DNA of 64,000 nt from Neorhizobium galegae (GTDB lineage Bacteria > Pseudomonadota > Alphaproteobacteria > Rhizobiales > Rhizobiaceae). Below, one piece after another: positions 8,558 to 18,217 of the stretch. The stretch lies in assembly GCF_017877055.1 (NCBI RefSeq), contig NZ_JAGIPG010000002.1:806001-870000 (forward strand), given 5' to 3'. Numbering within the stretch: the stretch's first letter is position 1; the number at the start of each line of letters is the position of its first letter. Both the position numbers and the translations under genes were made by a program. The notes under the pieces are model-generated. The model saw only the letters and a list, made by a program, of their open reading frames with translations, did no database searches and was not told the DNA's origin.

Positions 8558-9879
8558 GCCTCATCGAAACAATCCGAGCATCCCGTACCGTGCGGCGCCA
8601 GGAGCTTGCGGCTACCGTAGAACTGACGCAGGCCGTGACAAACGTGAAGAGGGCTTTTCCGGATATTGTGACTGCCACCTCTGTCTCCGTCGGCGAGGCC
8701 ATACAGCGGCTCGACATTGCCCTGCGGAACTGGGACTGGGAAGGCGTGACCGTCGGCAACATCTCGCTTGCCGCCCGAGCTTTTCTGGATGGGGATAGGA
8801 TCCCGGATGCCGTCACCTATTTTCTGAAGAGGGAGCTCGAGGCGACAACCAGCTCCATTCTTCTCGACGCGGTAGCTGAAGCCTATTTCTCCGGCTGGAC
8901 CAGACACGATGAGAGAACCCGCTGGCTGGCGTCCATCCTGCAGGCACGGGCGCCCCATCTGTCCTTCCGCTGGAAGCGGTTGTTTGTCGCCGTTCCGGAA
9001 CTGCTGGACACCGACGATGCGCCGATACGGCTCGCCGAAAAGATGCTCATTCAGGCCGATCCGTTCCAGTGGCTGCTCGATGCAGGCCTTGCCGCTCCCC
9101 ATACCGGGCAGCTTTCCACGGAAGCTTACCTGGCCTGGCTGAAGCTGCTGCCTCCTGTCATGACGGACCAGCATGTCGAACGGATTTTTGGCTGGATAAG
9201 GCCGCGGGGGCACAAGCCTCTTTCCGGTGACCTTGCAGCGAGGGCCGTGGAGAAACTTCTGGAGCCCTGGCGTTCCGATATCCCCACTTCCGAATTTCGC
9301 ACGATTCTGACTGACCGGATTATCGAGGCCTTCGGCGATCCGCGTTACGAAAGTAAAGCCGAAGCAAAAGCGTTCTGGCCTCTTGTCGCCGTGGATCGCC
9401 GCACGACGCTGCTCAGATGGCTTGCGGGGCAGAGCATAGATGCTTTGCTCGACATAATCACGAAAGCCACCGGGAACCACATGTGGCCTACGCGACACCA
9501 TTTCTGGAAGGGCCTGTATGATAAAGGACTGGTCACGGAGGCGTGGGTCGCGCTGTCCCGGCCTGCAATGGCGATTGCTCTCAACATATTCAGCGAGGAC
9601 AGCGGAAAAGCCGGTCCGGCCGCGGCACTGCAAACCGCGACAGGCCGCAAGAAGGAAACCTGCCTGCTGATCATGAAGGTGGGCCGCTACACGGTCGTCG
9701 AAGGTTCGCACGATTATCGTGTTCACCTCTTCCTCAATGGGGATCGGCGCGCTCCTGCTCTTTATCAAGATGAATATGATGCAGAGGATATCATGTTGCC
9801 TCAAGGCGACAGAATGACTCGCATTCACGATTCCTACGACGCCTGGCAGAGTTGGGTCGAGGAGCGGGTTCTTCGATGA
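8554..9879 (+). CDS. zorC: Zorya type I protein ZorC (EH-signature domain)
   Basis: A 441-residue soluble protein between zorB and zorD, as in type I Zorya. It matches the EH-signature family: a largely helical protein with a conserved central Glu and a C-terminal His-rich patch (GNHMWPTRHHFW, about residues 307-318). ZorC is the cytosolic factor thought to bind DNA and work with the ZorD nuclease/helicase downstream of the membrane sensor. No Walker or nuclease motif is visible. It starts in the ATGA shared with the zorB stop and ends in the ATGA that starts zorD. Assignment rests on length, composition and operon position more than on a catalytic motif. Confidence 0.85.
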   Translation: MSLIETIRASRTVRRQELAATVELTQAVTNVKRAFPDIVTATSVSVGEAIQRLDIALRNWDWEGVTVGNISLAARAFLDGDRIPDAVTYFLKRELEATTSSILLDAVAEAYFSGWTRHDERTRWLASILQARAPHLSFRWKRLFVAVPELLDTDDAPIRLAEKMLIQADPFQWLLDAGLAAPHTGQLSTEAYLAWLKLLPPVMTDQHVERIFGWIRPRGHKPLSGDLAARAVEKLLEPWRSDIPTSEFRTILTDRIIEAFGDPRYESKAEAKAFWPLVAVDRRTTLLRWLAGQSIDALLDIITKATGNHMWPTRHHFWKGLYDKGLVTEAWVALSRPAMAIALNIFSEDSGKAGPAAALQTATGRKKETCLLIMKVGRYTVVEGSHDYRVHLFLNGDRRAPALYQDEYDAEDIMLPQGDRMTRIHDSYDAWQSWVEERVLR

Positions 9880-12800
9880 AATTCGATTTTCGATTCGATT
9901 CGGATGCAGCGTTTCTCACGATCCAATCGGAGAAAAGAGGCTGGCTCTCGAATTTCAGAAAGCAGGTTAGGCCAGATCTTTCGAAGCTCCCGCGGGAGGA
10001 AATGGAGACGGCGCTGGCATTGTCACGCCTGAGGCAGCTCGACCCGGACAATGCTCTGCACTTAGTCGAGCCTAATATGGTCGTCATTCGCCACCCGCTT
10101 GTCGCGCGACTTGACGTCCGGACGGCCGCGACTTTGGGCCTGCCGCCGCTGCTCCATGACGTCACCTTTCGGGCCCGGCTTGTCGGAACCGTGGGAAGTC
10201 TCGATTTTCGGATCGAATGGTGGTGGGAGCGTGCGGGAAGGCGCGTTGGTCTGCCGTTGACGGGCGCCTTGCTGGGGCCGCCTTCGAATGTCATGCGGAT
10301 CCCTGAGCCAATCTATTTGGCGATCGCGGAAGCGGAAGAGCTCGGCAAGAGCGGTACGCTGACCGACCACTGGCTGGCGCTAGGCCGGTTCCGGCGGCTT
10401 TTCGACGGCGACGGCGGGGAAGACCAAGCATCGCTCGAAGGTTTTCTGCGCGATGTGTCCGTTGTTACCTGTGGGGCCGTCGGTATCGGCTTCGACCCGG
10501 AGGATGACTCAAAATTTTTTCCGCTTCCGTTTGCCGATCATCAAACGTCAGCGGATGGAGCGGTTGCGACCACATCCGCCTTGCTCCACGGCCGCGAGCT
10601 GGATGAATTCAAGACGGCAGCCTTGCGGCGCGGCGCGCAGCCTGCCTTTCGTGTGGCGAACGGAAAATTTCTGATCGTCGATCGTTCCGCCGTGCCCGTG
10701 ATCGACACGATCGCAGCATATGCCGACAAGGACGAAGAAGGCCGCCGCGCCTTTATTGCAGATGCGGGCCGGATTGTCGCCGAAGCGATCGAGATGGATC
10801 TCAGGCGGGAAGGGCGGCTGACGGCCTTGATGAGCCCGCAGGCGCGCACTGAAAGGATCGAGGAAGAGGTCGCCCGCGCCTGGATCGAAACGGAAGAGTG
10901 GGTTTCGCGCGTCGTCGGGGTCGGAAAATGGAAGGTAACCACAATCGACACCATTCAGGGATCAGGCACCCGGTGGCTGCAGGAGGGGATCGATACCGAG
11001 CTCGGTGAAAGACTGGCTGTTATTCCGGACGAAGAACTGGCGGATGTGATCGAGCGGTTACGCAACGCTCTTCGGAGTGGTCTTTCGTCGATCGACCATG
11101 ACGTGGGCGAAATTCCTGTGACCGTCGAAGTCATCGAGGCGCTGAGCAGGCGTCTGGCCGATATTCTCAGGCGCCAGCAATCTGAGGAGGCCGGGACCGC
11201 GCTCGATGCCTATCTGCCGATTACTCATGACAATTTTTGGGAAGTCGATTTCAAGGCTGCTGTCCGGGGCAGGACGGGCGACTTCGATAATACAACGCCG
11301 GTTTTGGTCAGGTCCGCACTGCAAAACCACCAGTTGGCATCGCTGAATTGGCAGGTGCGTGCCTGGCAGGCGGGTATTCCAGGCATTCTCAATGCCGATG
11401 AACAGGGGCTCGGCAAAACGCTGCAGACGCTTTCCTTCATCACTTGGCTCAGGGAGAAAATGGCTAACGGCAGCATTCCGAAAAAGCCCTTCCTGATCGT
11501 GGCCCCGACATCCTTGCTGCTGAACTGGGAAGCGGAGATCGAGCGGCATCTCGGACCGGGCTGTTTGGGCAAGCCTGTCCGCCTGTATGGGGAATATCTC
11601 GGCGCCTACAAAAAGCCGGGCGGCGGGCAGGACCTGCGTGAAGGCGAAGCTCGGCTAGATATCGACGCAATTGCCAATGCCGAAGGTGGATGTCCGGTCG
11701 TCATCACAACATACCAGACGCTTGCCAACTACGCGATCAGCCTGATGGATCTGGATTGCTCTCTTGTCGTATTCGACGAGATTCAATTCCTGAAAAACCC
11801 AGTGACGATGAGAGCTAAGGCTTCGAAAGCGGTCCGCGCCGATTTCCGGATCGGATTGACGGGAACGCCGATCGAGAATGCCACGAAGGATCTCTGGGCT
11901 CTGGTCGATCAGTTATTTCCAGGCGCGCTAGGCGCACTCGCGCAATTCCGCAGGGTGTTCGATAAACCGACGGAAGCGAGCATGGGCGCCCTCCATTCCG
12001 CACTGTTCAGAAGCCAGAACGACTACCCCCCGCTGGCGTTGCGCCGGCTGAAAACGGATGCCGCACCGCATCTCCCGACAAAAGTTCGTATCCTGCATCC
12101 GCGCGAAATGCCGAGGGCGCAAATGCTTCGATACGACGAGGTGCGCGCTAAGGGAGGCGGTATATTGGCGCTGCTTCAGCACATGCGCCGGGTGTCGTTG
12201 CATCCAGGTTTGCTTGAAGGTGAGACGACGGAGGAATTCAGCCTGTCGTCGGCCAGGGTTAGTGCCGCCATCGATATCCTCAGACATATTAAATCGAAGA
12301 ATGAGCGCGCACTGGTTTTCCTCGAAAATCGCGATGTTCAGACCTGGTTCGCTGAGGTCGTGCGGATCGAATTCGACCTCGAGCGGGTCATGATCATCAA
12401 TGGCGACACGCCCGTCGATGCCCGAAAAGACATTACTGATCGGTTTCAGAGGCACCTTGTCGATGATCGCGGCTTCGACGTCCTGATCCTTGGTCCGCGC
12501 GCCGCGGGAACAGGCTTGACGCTGACGGCCGCAAACCATGTGATCCATCTCAGCAGATGGTGGAATCCTGCTGTGGAAGAACAATGTAACGACCGCACTC
12601 ACCGTATCGGCCAGACGAAGCCCGTCACGATCCATATCCCGCTTGCCGTTCATCCGGGACTTGGCCGAGGTTCGTTTGACTGCCTGTTGCAGAGCCTGAT
12701 GAAAAGAAAGCGTTCTCTTGCGGAGCGAATTCTCTGGCCGGGAGATGTGACGGAAGGCGAAACAAAGATACTCTACGACGCAGTTTTGGCGGCGGAGACG

Positions 12801-13085
12801 ACATCCGATTTAAAGTCCATGAACGTTGATGAAATCCTTGAAGGCCGCAGTGATCTCCATTTTGAAAAACTGGCCGAAAACTCCATTCGTGTGAGGCCGG
12901 CCAGAGGCGGCGCGTCCATCATCGTTTCCTCAGATGCCGCTGTGCCAATGCCGATGTCGGGCGAAAATGGAGACGCAGCCGTCATTACGCTCAGCGAGCA
13001 ATCACGAACTCCGGCTGGCGTTATCGTGCCGCAGTCAAAATTGAAAACAGCGACCCTTTGGCCAGAGTACGTCTTGCCGGAATAA
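9876..13085 (+). CDS. zorD: Zorya type I protein ZorD (SNF2-type helicase/nuclease)
   Basis: A 1069-residue SF2/SNF2-family ATPase. Walker A is DEQGLGKT (about residues 507-514), Walker B is VVFDEIQ (about 630), motif III is GLTGTPIEN (about 658), and motif VI is HRIGQTK (about 908). The N-terminal 450 residues are the ZorD-specific region. Type I Zorya is defined by this protein together with ZorC. ZorD is proposed to degrade invading DNA once ZorAB signals. ATG 9876 was chosen because it overlaps the zorC stop in ATGA; a TTG 24 bases upstream is less likely. It is intact to its TAA and ends the operon. No domain is missing, so the system looks functional. Confidence 0.92.
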   Translation: MKFDFRFDSDAAFLTIQSEKRGWLSNFRKQVRPDLSKLPREEMETALALSRLRQLDPDNALHLVEPNMVVIRHPLVARLDVRTAATLGLPPLLHDVTFRARLVGTVGSLDFRIEWWWERAGRRVGLPLTGALLGPPSNVMRIPEPIYLAIAEAEELGKSGTLTDHWLALGRFRRLFDGDGGEDQASLEGFLRDVSVVTCGAVGIGFDPEDDSKFFPLPFADHQTSADGAVATTSALLHGRELDEFKTAALRRGAQPAFRVANGKFLIVDRSAVPVIDTIAAYADKDEEGRRAFIADAGRIVAEAIEMDLRREGRLTALMSPQARTERIEEEVARAWIETEEWVSRVVGVGKWKVTTIDTIQGSGTRWLQEGIDTELGERLAVIPDEELADVIERLRNALRSGLSSIDHDVGEIPVTVEVIEALSRRLADILRRQQSEEAGTALDAYLPITHDNFWEVDFKAAVRGRTGDFDNTTPVLVRSALQNHQLASLNWQVRAWQAGIPGILNADEQGLGKTLQTLSFITWLREKMANGSIPKKPFLIVAPTSLLLNWEAEIERHLGPGCLGKPVRLYGEYLGAYKKPGGGQDLREGEARLDIDAIANAEGGCPVVITTYQTLANYAISLMDLDCSLVVFDEIQFLKNPVTMRAKASKAVRADFRIGLTGTPIENATKDLWALVDQLFPGALGALAQFRRVFDKPTEASMGALHSALFRSQNDYPPLALRRLKTDAAPHLPTKVRILHPREMPRAQMLRYDEVRAKGGGILALLQHMRRVSLHPGLLEGETTEEFSLSSARVSAAIDILRHIKSKNERALVFLENRDVQTWFAEVVRIEFDLERVMIINGDTPVDARKDITDRFQRHLVDDRGFDVLILGPRAAGTGLTLTAANHVIHLSRWWNPAVEEQCNDRTHRIGQTKPVTIHIPLAVHPGLGRGSFDCLLQSLMKRKRSLAERILWPGDVTEGETKILYDAVLAAETTSDLKSMNVDEILEGRSDLHFEKLAENSIRVRPARGGASIIVSSDAAVPMPMSGENGDAAVITLSEQSRTPAGVIVPQSKLKTATLWPEYVLPE

Positions 13086-13320
13086 AGTCTGGCATGGAAG
13101 AGGTATGCTGGAGCCTCCCTTCTCTTGAATTGTCATCTCTCCGTCCGCTCTTGTGCTACGCGATGGGATTATGTGCTTCTGAGCGCCACTGTTAAAGGGT
13201 TAGGGCGAGTTGAGCAGCCAGACATACCCTCTGCTTCCAGCGCCGCAGTTGACTTTCCTTGAAGCTCTCGCAAACAGCGGCGAACGCGCCGGCACAGGAA
13301 GTAATTTCCGCGCCCCAAGC
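13086..13320. other. Gap between convergent zorD and GIY-YIG gene
   Basis: About 235 bases between two convergent genes. I see no gene, no strong hairpin with a T-tract and no insertion-sequence end. Composition is intermediate between island and core. Confidence 0.4.
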
Positions 13321-14526
13321 CTACGATCTCCTGACGATCTTCTGCGTGTCGCGGTCATATCGGTACAGATGTAGCTGCCCGTCCTTGATGAGCTGGGCAG
13401 CGTGAGCGACGTGTTCCGGCAGCACATAGAACCATTCGCGCGGTCGAATTCTTTTGCCGAACCGGTCAATGATAAACAGTTCTCCGGGCCTTGCCGCGTC
13501 AAAGAACCGATGGAGCAAGTTCTCGACCTTGGAACGCGACAGGTTCTGCAGTTCGTAGGTCGCAACAATCTCGACAGGCGCCAGAAGGAAGGTCGGATCG
13601 TTCCGCGCATCGGCTACGCGACGCCGGACATCCTGTGATGTCACGCCGATCTTGTAGAGAATGTCACGCTGCGGTTTGATGGCTGGCTCTTCCGAGAGGC
13701 TGCGTGCCACGTATATCGTGCCGGACAGGGAGACCTTGTCAGTTTCCCAATCCGGATCAAGAGGACCAAGACCCAGGCGCTGGATCACGCGCGCCGTCTT
13801 GTCATCGTTCAAGGACTTACGGAACGACGACATCAGGGGGTCGCTCTCGGTGCCGTTGGAGAAGATCACACGGAGACGATGATCGCGGGCGCCGCCGCGC
13901 TGGGTGCTCTCACTCTTTTCCGCAATATAGGCCAAGAGGCCGCTGCGAATGAAAAAGTCGCCTTCGACAGGCTCGATAATGGCCCATTTCTCAATGAGCG
14001 TGGCTTCCCGTGCGCCGCTATCGAGAGCCTGTTGCATGGTCTCGAACAGGCCTGCGAACTGATCGAAATCCTTGCAGGGTATGAAATCCGCCCGGTGGTC
14101 GGGCACCTGACGTTCCGCGGCCGGCGTCACATGTTTGAGCTGAACCAGCTCCGGCTGAACATCCAGACCATCATCGTTAAAGATGTCATCGAGCGAGTCC
14201 GGGATGTCATCGTCTTCAACCTCATCGCGCCAGGAAACCTCGACGACTTCCTCTTTCCTTGCCAGAAGTCCAAGCTTGTCCGCTTGACGAAGCTCGTCGC
14301 TCGGAGATTTAGCGAGGTTTTCCCAGATCGTGCCAAGCCGCATCTCTTCGTGGTTGGATGCGTTGGCATCGGGCAGATGTCCGTGCTGCTCGAAAAAGCG
14401 CGTCACATCATTCAGAATTGATAGGCCATTGCTGCCTGAAGATGACGCCCTCGGTTTCAGCTTCACAGCAAGCAGGCCGAATTCGTCTGGCTCTGCAAAG
14501 ATCTCCTCCAGTGTCGGGCGGGGCAT
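13321..14526 (-). CDS. GIY-YIG (T5orf172-like) nuclease family protein
   Basis: A 401-residue protein. The C-terminal third (about 265-360) is a GIY-YIG domain of the T5orf172/MUG113 type: GTIYVARS, then YKIGVTS with RRRVADAR, and a later Glu within SKVENLLHRFF. The N-terminus (RPTLEEIFAEPDEFGLLAVK) and the following FFEQHGHLPD match a family of GIY-YIG proteins in bacterial islands; the middle is acidic and unassigned. ATG 14526 shares its A with the upstream stop (TGATG), so the genes are coupled. It is last of three genes running away from tRNA-Gln. Nickase or endonuclease activity is predicted by fold; substrate is unknown. It could be a defence effector or a recombination accessory factor. 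Confidence 0.75.
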   Translation of the reverse strand: MPRPTLEEIFAEPDEFGLLAVKLKPRASSSGSNGLSILNDVTRFFEQHGHLPDANASNHEEMRLGTIWENLAKSPSDELRQADKLGLLARKEEVVEVSWRDEVEDDDIPDSLDDIFNDDGLDVQPELVQLKHVTPAAERQVPDHRADFIPCKDFDQFAGLFETMQQALDSGAREATLIEKWAIIEPVEGDFFIRSGLLAYIAEKSESTQRGGARDHRLRVIFSNGTESDPLMSSFRKSLNDDKTARVIQRLGLGPLDPDWETDKVSLSGTIYVARSLSEEPAIKPQRDILYKIGVTSQDVRRRVADARNDPTFLLAPVEIVATYELQNLSRSKVENLLHRFFDAARPGELFIIDRFGKRIRPREWFYVLPEHVAHAAQLIKDGQLHLYRYDRDTQKIVRRS

Positions 14527-14879
14527 CAGCTTGCCGTCTCCCGCATCATCTGAGCCTTGCGATTCTTGAGCCATGCCAGCGCTTCTGCCATGCGCTTTTC
14601 GAGCGCATCTTCGGCATGCACGTTCGGCTCGCGCCCCTCCTGCGCCCGGAACCGCTTGATCCGGAGCCATAGCGTCCGTGCTTCCTCTTCCGTCATCTGC
14701 ACACGCATGGCCACCATGGCCGACTGTACCTGAGACAGAAGCGGCGCATCGAAGCTGCGCGAGGCCACCTCGAAGCATTCCTGAAAGGCGTTGACGCTGT
14801 CGATGAGGTCAATATCCAGCTCGCGGACATTGATGAAGCGGCGCACCATGGCCAGCAGCGTGTTCGGTGCCGCCCGCAT
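14526..14879 (-). CDS. Small helical protein of unknown function
   Basis: About 117 residues from the ATG at 14879, or 133 from a GTG at 14927 that lies inside the upstream gene; the longer form has a Asp/Glu-rich leader (DDEDADDDM). The body is predicted helical, with MVRRFINVRELDIDLIDSVN early and TLWLRIKRFRAQEGREPNVH later. No recognised domain, membrane segment or catalytic motif. It sits between the integrase-like and GIY-YIG genes, overlapping the latter by one base, which suggests that all three products are made together. It may be an adaptor or an antitoxin-like partner, but that is only a guess from position. Confidence 0.6.
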   Translation of the reverse strand: MRAAPNTLLAMVRRFINVRELDIDLIDSVNAFQECFEVASRSFDAPLLSQVQSAMVAMRVQMTEEEARTLWLRIKRFRAQEGREPNVHAEDALEKRMAEALAWLKNRKAQMMRETAS

Positions 14880-14898
14880 ATCGTCGTCTGCATCTTCA

Positions 14899-16119
14899 TC
14901 ATCCGCCTGCCCGGCGGCGTCGCCCACTCGGGGCCTTCTTGCCCTCCGCGTTGGCAAGCTCGCGCAGCCTCTCGCCCTCAGCGCGAAGCTCGGGCGCCGA
15001 CATCGCCCTCATTCTGGCGCTTTTTCCCCAGTTAACGGGAATATCGTTGAAGTGCTGGCGAAGCTCGCCGAGATGGTATTGGGTAATCTGCCCCGTGTGT
15101 TCAACTCCGTGTTCTTCGAGCACGCCCTTGAACATGCGAACGAGCGCGCGAGCGTCACGTGCAGTCGTCTCATCCCAAGCGTCCTTCATGTTCTTGACGA
15201 GCCCTTCGCACGCAGATTCGAAATCCGCGACGGCAATGACGCGCCGCGTCTTTGCCTCAACTGGCTCACTGACAGCGACCCGTGGCGAGGGAGTGAGATC
15301 GAGCATCCTAACCGGCGGCACTTCGGGCGCAGAGGCCTCGACAACATCATCGGCGGGAACTGCGATCTCCAATAATGGCGGCATCGTTTTCAAGGGTGCG
15401 ATGACCTCGATAAACGCAGGCTGTGGTGTCGAAGCCGGACCGCCCGTGAGTTCGCTCAGGTCACGATCGGCGAGGGGATGCCGTTCCGCGACGTCGAATA
15501 GCGCTTCTGCTCTGCCGCTGAAATAGGCCTTCATTGCCTTTTCCTCGTTGAGCGGGTGGGAACTGATTTCGAAGAAGTGCATCAATCTTCGAATGCCCTC
15601 CTTGAAGCCGCGTGAGTTCGCCTCTTGGAGAAGTTCGAGGTAGTTCGAGTTGATCGCAAAGGCGTGGGAGGCGGGAACCCCGTTTTGCCTGAGGTAGGCT
15701 AAGCCGCGGCAATTGTCCTTCAACGTCAGGTGATGGGTGATGCCAAACATACCGAGCAGTCGATAGGCCCATCCATTTTCCAGATCCATTTCCAGCTCTG
15801 AAATGTCGGCGGGACGGCCATAGCGCCGCGCCACCATCGAGACATCTTCCAGATGCATGAGCATCATGTCTCGTTCGTGTTCGCAAAGCTTTTGGAGCTG
15901 CGCCTTGGACATGGGTTCCTTCTGCTTCAACTTCAATTCGGCGACCAGCATGTTCAGCTTGCGGTCGATCGCCTGCGCTTTCTTATGATCAGAACAGTGA
16001 AGGCTCAATGAAAGCCGGCTGCCCGGTCGGCATTGCTCGAAGGCTGTTGGAACGCGCGCACGCCAATAGAAGATATTGCCGCGGCGGGTCAGGTTTTGGA
16101 CGTCGTGGCGGACCGCCAT
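14899..16119 (-). CDS. DUF6538 integrase-like protein lacking the catalytic domain
   Basis: A 406-residue protein with a tyrosine-recombinase N-terminus of the DUF6538 type (NLTRRGNIFYWRARVP, then RLSLSLHCSDHKKA) and, near residues 310-390, a SAM-like core-binding region (ESACEGLVKNM, QYHLGELRQHF, IPVNWGKSARMRAMS). In complete integrases the R..HxxR..Y catalytic domain follows this point; here the protein stops after a basic tail (GRRRRAGG), and no catalytic motif appears in any frame of the next kilobase. So it is a natural truncation or a domain reused for DNA binding. ATG 16119 is taken; GTG 16143 is possible. It lies 160 bases from tRNA-Gln, the usual place for an island integrase. Confidence 0.7.
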   Translation of the reverse strand: MAVRHDVQNLTRRGNIFYWRARVPTAFEQCRPGSRLSLSLHCSDHKKAQAIDRKLNMLVAELKLKQKEPMSKAQLQKLCEHERDMMLMHLEDVSMVARRYGRPADISELEMDLENGWAYRLLGMFGITHHLTLKDNCRGLAYLRQNGVPASHAFAINSNYLELLQEANSRGFKEGIRRLMHFFEISSHPLNEEKAMKAYFSGRAEALFDVAERHPLADRDLSELTGGPASTPQPAFIEVIAPLKTMPPLLEIAVPADDVVEASAPEVPPVRMLDLTPSPRVAVSEPVEAKTRRVIAVADFESACEGLVKNMKDAWDETTARDARALVRMFKGVLEEHGVEHTGQITQYHLGELRQHFNDIPVNWGKSARMRAMSAPELRAEGERLRELANAEGKKAPSGRRRRAGG

Positions 16120-16277
16120 GAGGTTGTTGCCCTTGCCTGCCACCGGCGACGCCGCCGCGCATAATTCGCGTGGGCATCACCTGTGGGCTACAGTTCTGGG
16201 CATCAGGTCGCCAATGATGCCAAAACGATATCCAGCACGACTGGAAAATAAAGGAATTAAGGGCTTTTAGGGAGAAT

Positions 16278-16351
16278 TGGCTGGGGAACCTGGATTCGAA
16301 CCAAGATTAACGGAGTCAGAGTCCGTCGTTCTACCGTTGAACTATTCCCCA
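16278..16351 (-). tRNA. tRNA-Gln (anticodon CTG)
   Basis: The reverse strand folds as a 74-nt tRNA with an encoded CCA. The acceptor stem is TGGGGAA pairing with TTCCCCA, the discriminator base is G, the T-loop is GGTTCGAATCC and the anticodon stem-loop ACGGA-CTCTGAC-TCCGT places CTG at positions 34-36, reading CAG (glutamine). Its 3' end points into the defence island and the adjacent integrase-like gene, so the 3' end is the likely attachment site of the island. No second copy of the 3' end was seen within this window; the far boundary should be to the left of position 1. Confidence 0.93.
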
Positions 16352-16615
16352 GCAGGGGCCGCCGGGAAATGGTCCGGCCGGTGTGCGGCGCTTATAAACA
16401 AAAGCTGGCGGATTGCAAATACCGATTTCGAAAAAAATTGACGCCGCGGAGGCTTTCGCGTCATCGGCCCGGAAAAGGGCAAAACCCGGCTGATGACAGG
16501 GTGATGACGTGGTTCGGCAAAAAGCCGTTGGCGAAATCGCCACCGCCTGTTATCTTCGCACCAACGAAACAATCAGACGCCAGCGGCATACCTTCAAGAG
16601 GCTTTGCGCGGCGAG

Positions 16616-18217
16616 ATGGATTTAACAGTGATGGACCCCGATAGCGGCGCAAAGCCGCCGGAAGGCGGGGCGTCGGCGGTACCGCGCGGAGAGGGTAAAT
16701 CCTCGAGGCGTCGGAAGGCGAAGCGGAACGGCAAACGTCGTGACGCGGCGCCTGTAACCAATTCGGAAGCGGCCGATTCGGCCGCCTCTGCCGGACGTCC
16801 CCATAGCCAGGAACCCAACTCGTCGGCGCGCAAGCGCAAGCGGCGGCGTGCGAAATCCGCCGGCGCCCAGCAGCCGGTACAGGGCTCGAACGCCGCACCC
16901 GCAGCACAGCAGGTTCCGGGGCGCCCCGAGGGTGGGCAGCAGCCGCATTCAGCCAAATCGTCGTCGTCCTCGCGCAATCGTCGCAAGAAGAACAGAGGCG
17001 GCCGCGGCCTTCAGGGCCGGCCGCTGATGCCTGCCAAGGCGACGCCCGGCGTGGCGAAGGCGCCATCGCCAGCCGGTTCGGGCCAGGTTTCTTCCAAGGA
17101 TATTCGCGGCAGAGCCGGAGCCGAAAGCCAGGCTGCGGAGCAGCGCGGCGAAAAATTCTCCTACGTCAACGACCTCTATGCCGCGCTCGACCTCGGCACC
17201 AACAACTGCCGCCTGCTGATCGCGCAGCCGACAAGGCCGGGCCAGTTCCGGGTCGTCGATGCGTTTTCGCGGATCGTCCGTCTCGGCGAAGGGCTCGGCA
17301 CCAGCTGCCGGCTGTCGCAGGATGCCATGGACCGCGCCGTCGAAGCCCTGCGCATCTGCGCCACAAAGCTCGCCAACCGACCGATCCGCCGCATGCGGCT
17401 GATCGCAACCGAAGCTTGCCGGGCTGCCGAGAACGGCGAGGAATTCCTGGCACGGGTGATCGCCGAGACCGGGCTGGAACTGGAAATCATCGACCGCGAG
17501 ACCGAAGCGCGGCTTGCCGTGTCGGGATGCTCGTCGCTGGTCGGCCGCGAGGCACGATCCGTCGTTCTCTTCGATATCGGCGGCGGTTCGTCGGAAATCG
17601 CCGTCATCCGCATCGATGACAGCCGCTCGAGCCGGCTTGCCAATCACATCACCCATTGGACCTCGCTTCCGGTCGGCGTTGTGACGTTGTCGGAACGGCA
17701 TGGCGGGCGCGACGTGACGCCGGACGTCTTCAGCGCCATGGTGACGGAAGTCGAAGGCATGCTGGCCGGTTTCGATTGCCCGCCGCTTGCGGCCTTCCGC
17801 CGCCAGGGTGCCGAGGATTTCCATCTGATCGGGACGTCGGGAACGGTGACTACGCTTGCCGGCGTGCATCTCGACCTGCCGCGCTACGATCGCCGCAAGG
17901 TCGATGGGCTCTGGCTGTCGGATGCGGAAGTCTCCGCCATGCAGGCAAAACTTCTGTCCTGGGATTTTGCCGGCCGTGCCGCCAACCCCTGCATCGGTCC
18001 GGACCGGGCTGATCTGGTGCTCGCCGGCTGCGCCATTCTGGAAGCGATCCGCCGCCGTTGGCCGAGCCAGCGCATGCGGGTCGCCGATCGGGGCCTGCGC
18101 GAGGGCCTGTTGACGGACATGATGGCCGACGACGGCGTGTGGCGCCGGGTGCGGCCGCGCCGCCAGGCGGGCGGTCAAGGTGCCGGCGGGCAGGATGAGG
18201 CGGGAGCAAGGCGATGA
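16616..18217 (+). CDS. Ppx/GppA phosphatase family protein with long basic N-terminal extension
   Basis: A 533-residue protein. Residues 1-183 are low-complexity, Lys/Arg/Ser/Pro-rich and probably disordered. The Ppx/GppA actin-like ATPase fold follows: [13 protein letters not shown] (near 190; phosphate loop 1), [10 protein letters not shown] (phosphate loop 2) and [11 protein letters not shown]. The family hydrolyses polyphosphate or the gamma-phosphate of pppGpp; which substrate applies is not clear from sequence. ATG 16616 was chosen over a TTG 12 bases upstream. It overlaps rlmE by ATGA, a coupling common in Rhizobiales, where the pair links stringent signalling with rRNA modification. 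The extension makes it longer than the 300-500 residues usual for the family. Confidence 0.85.
   Translation: MDLTVMDPDSGAKPPEGGASAVPRGEGKSSRRRKAKRNGKRRDAAPVTNSEAADSAASAGRPHSQEPNSSARKRKRRRAKSAGAQQPVQGSNAAPAAQQVPGRPEGGQQPHSAKSSSSSRNRRKKNRGGRGLQGRPLMPAKATPGVAKAPSPAGSGQVSSKDIRGRAGAESQAAEQRGEKFSYVNDLYAALDLGTNNCRLLIAQPTRPGQFRVVDAFSRIVRLGEGLGTSCRLSQDAMDRAVEALRICATKLANRPIRRMRLIATEACRAAENGEEFLARVIAETGLELEIIDRETEARLAVSGCSSLVGREARSVVLFDIGGGSSEIAVIRIDDSRSSRLANHITHWTSLPVGVVTLSERHGGRDVTPDVFSAMVTEVEGMLAGFDCPPLAAFRRQGAEDFHLIGTSGTVTTLAGVHLDLPRYDRRKVDGLWLSDAEVSAMQAKLLSWDFAGRAANPCIGPDRADLVLAGCAILEAIRRRWPSQRMRVADRGLREGLLTDMMADDGVWRRVRPRRQAGGQGAGGQDEAGARR

Noticed and set aside
9876..13085. SNF2 helicase as part of a restriction-modification or DISARM system
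   Set aside because: No methyltransferase or PLD-type gene is near; the zorA-zorB-zorC context identifies it as ZorD.
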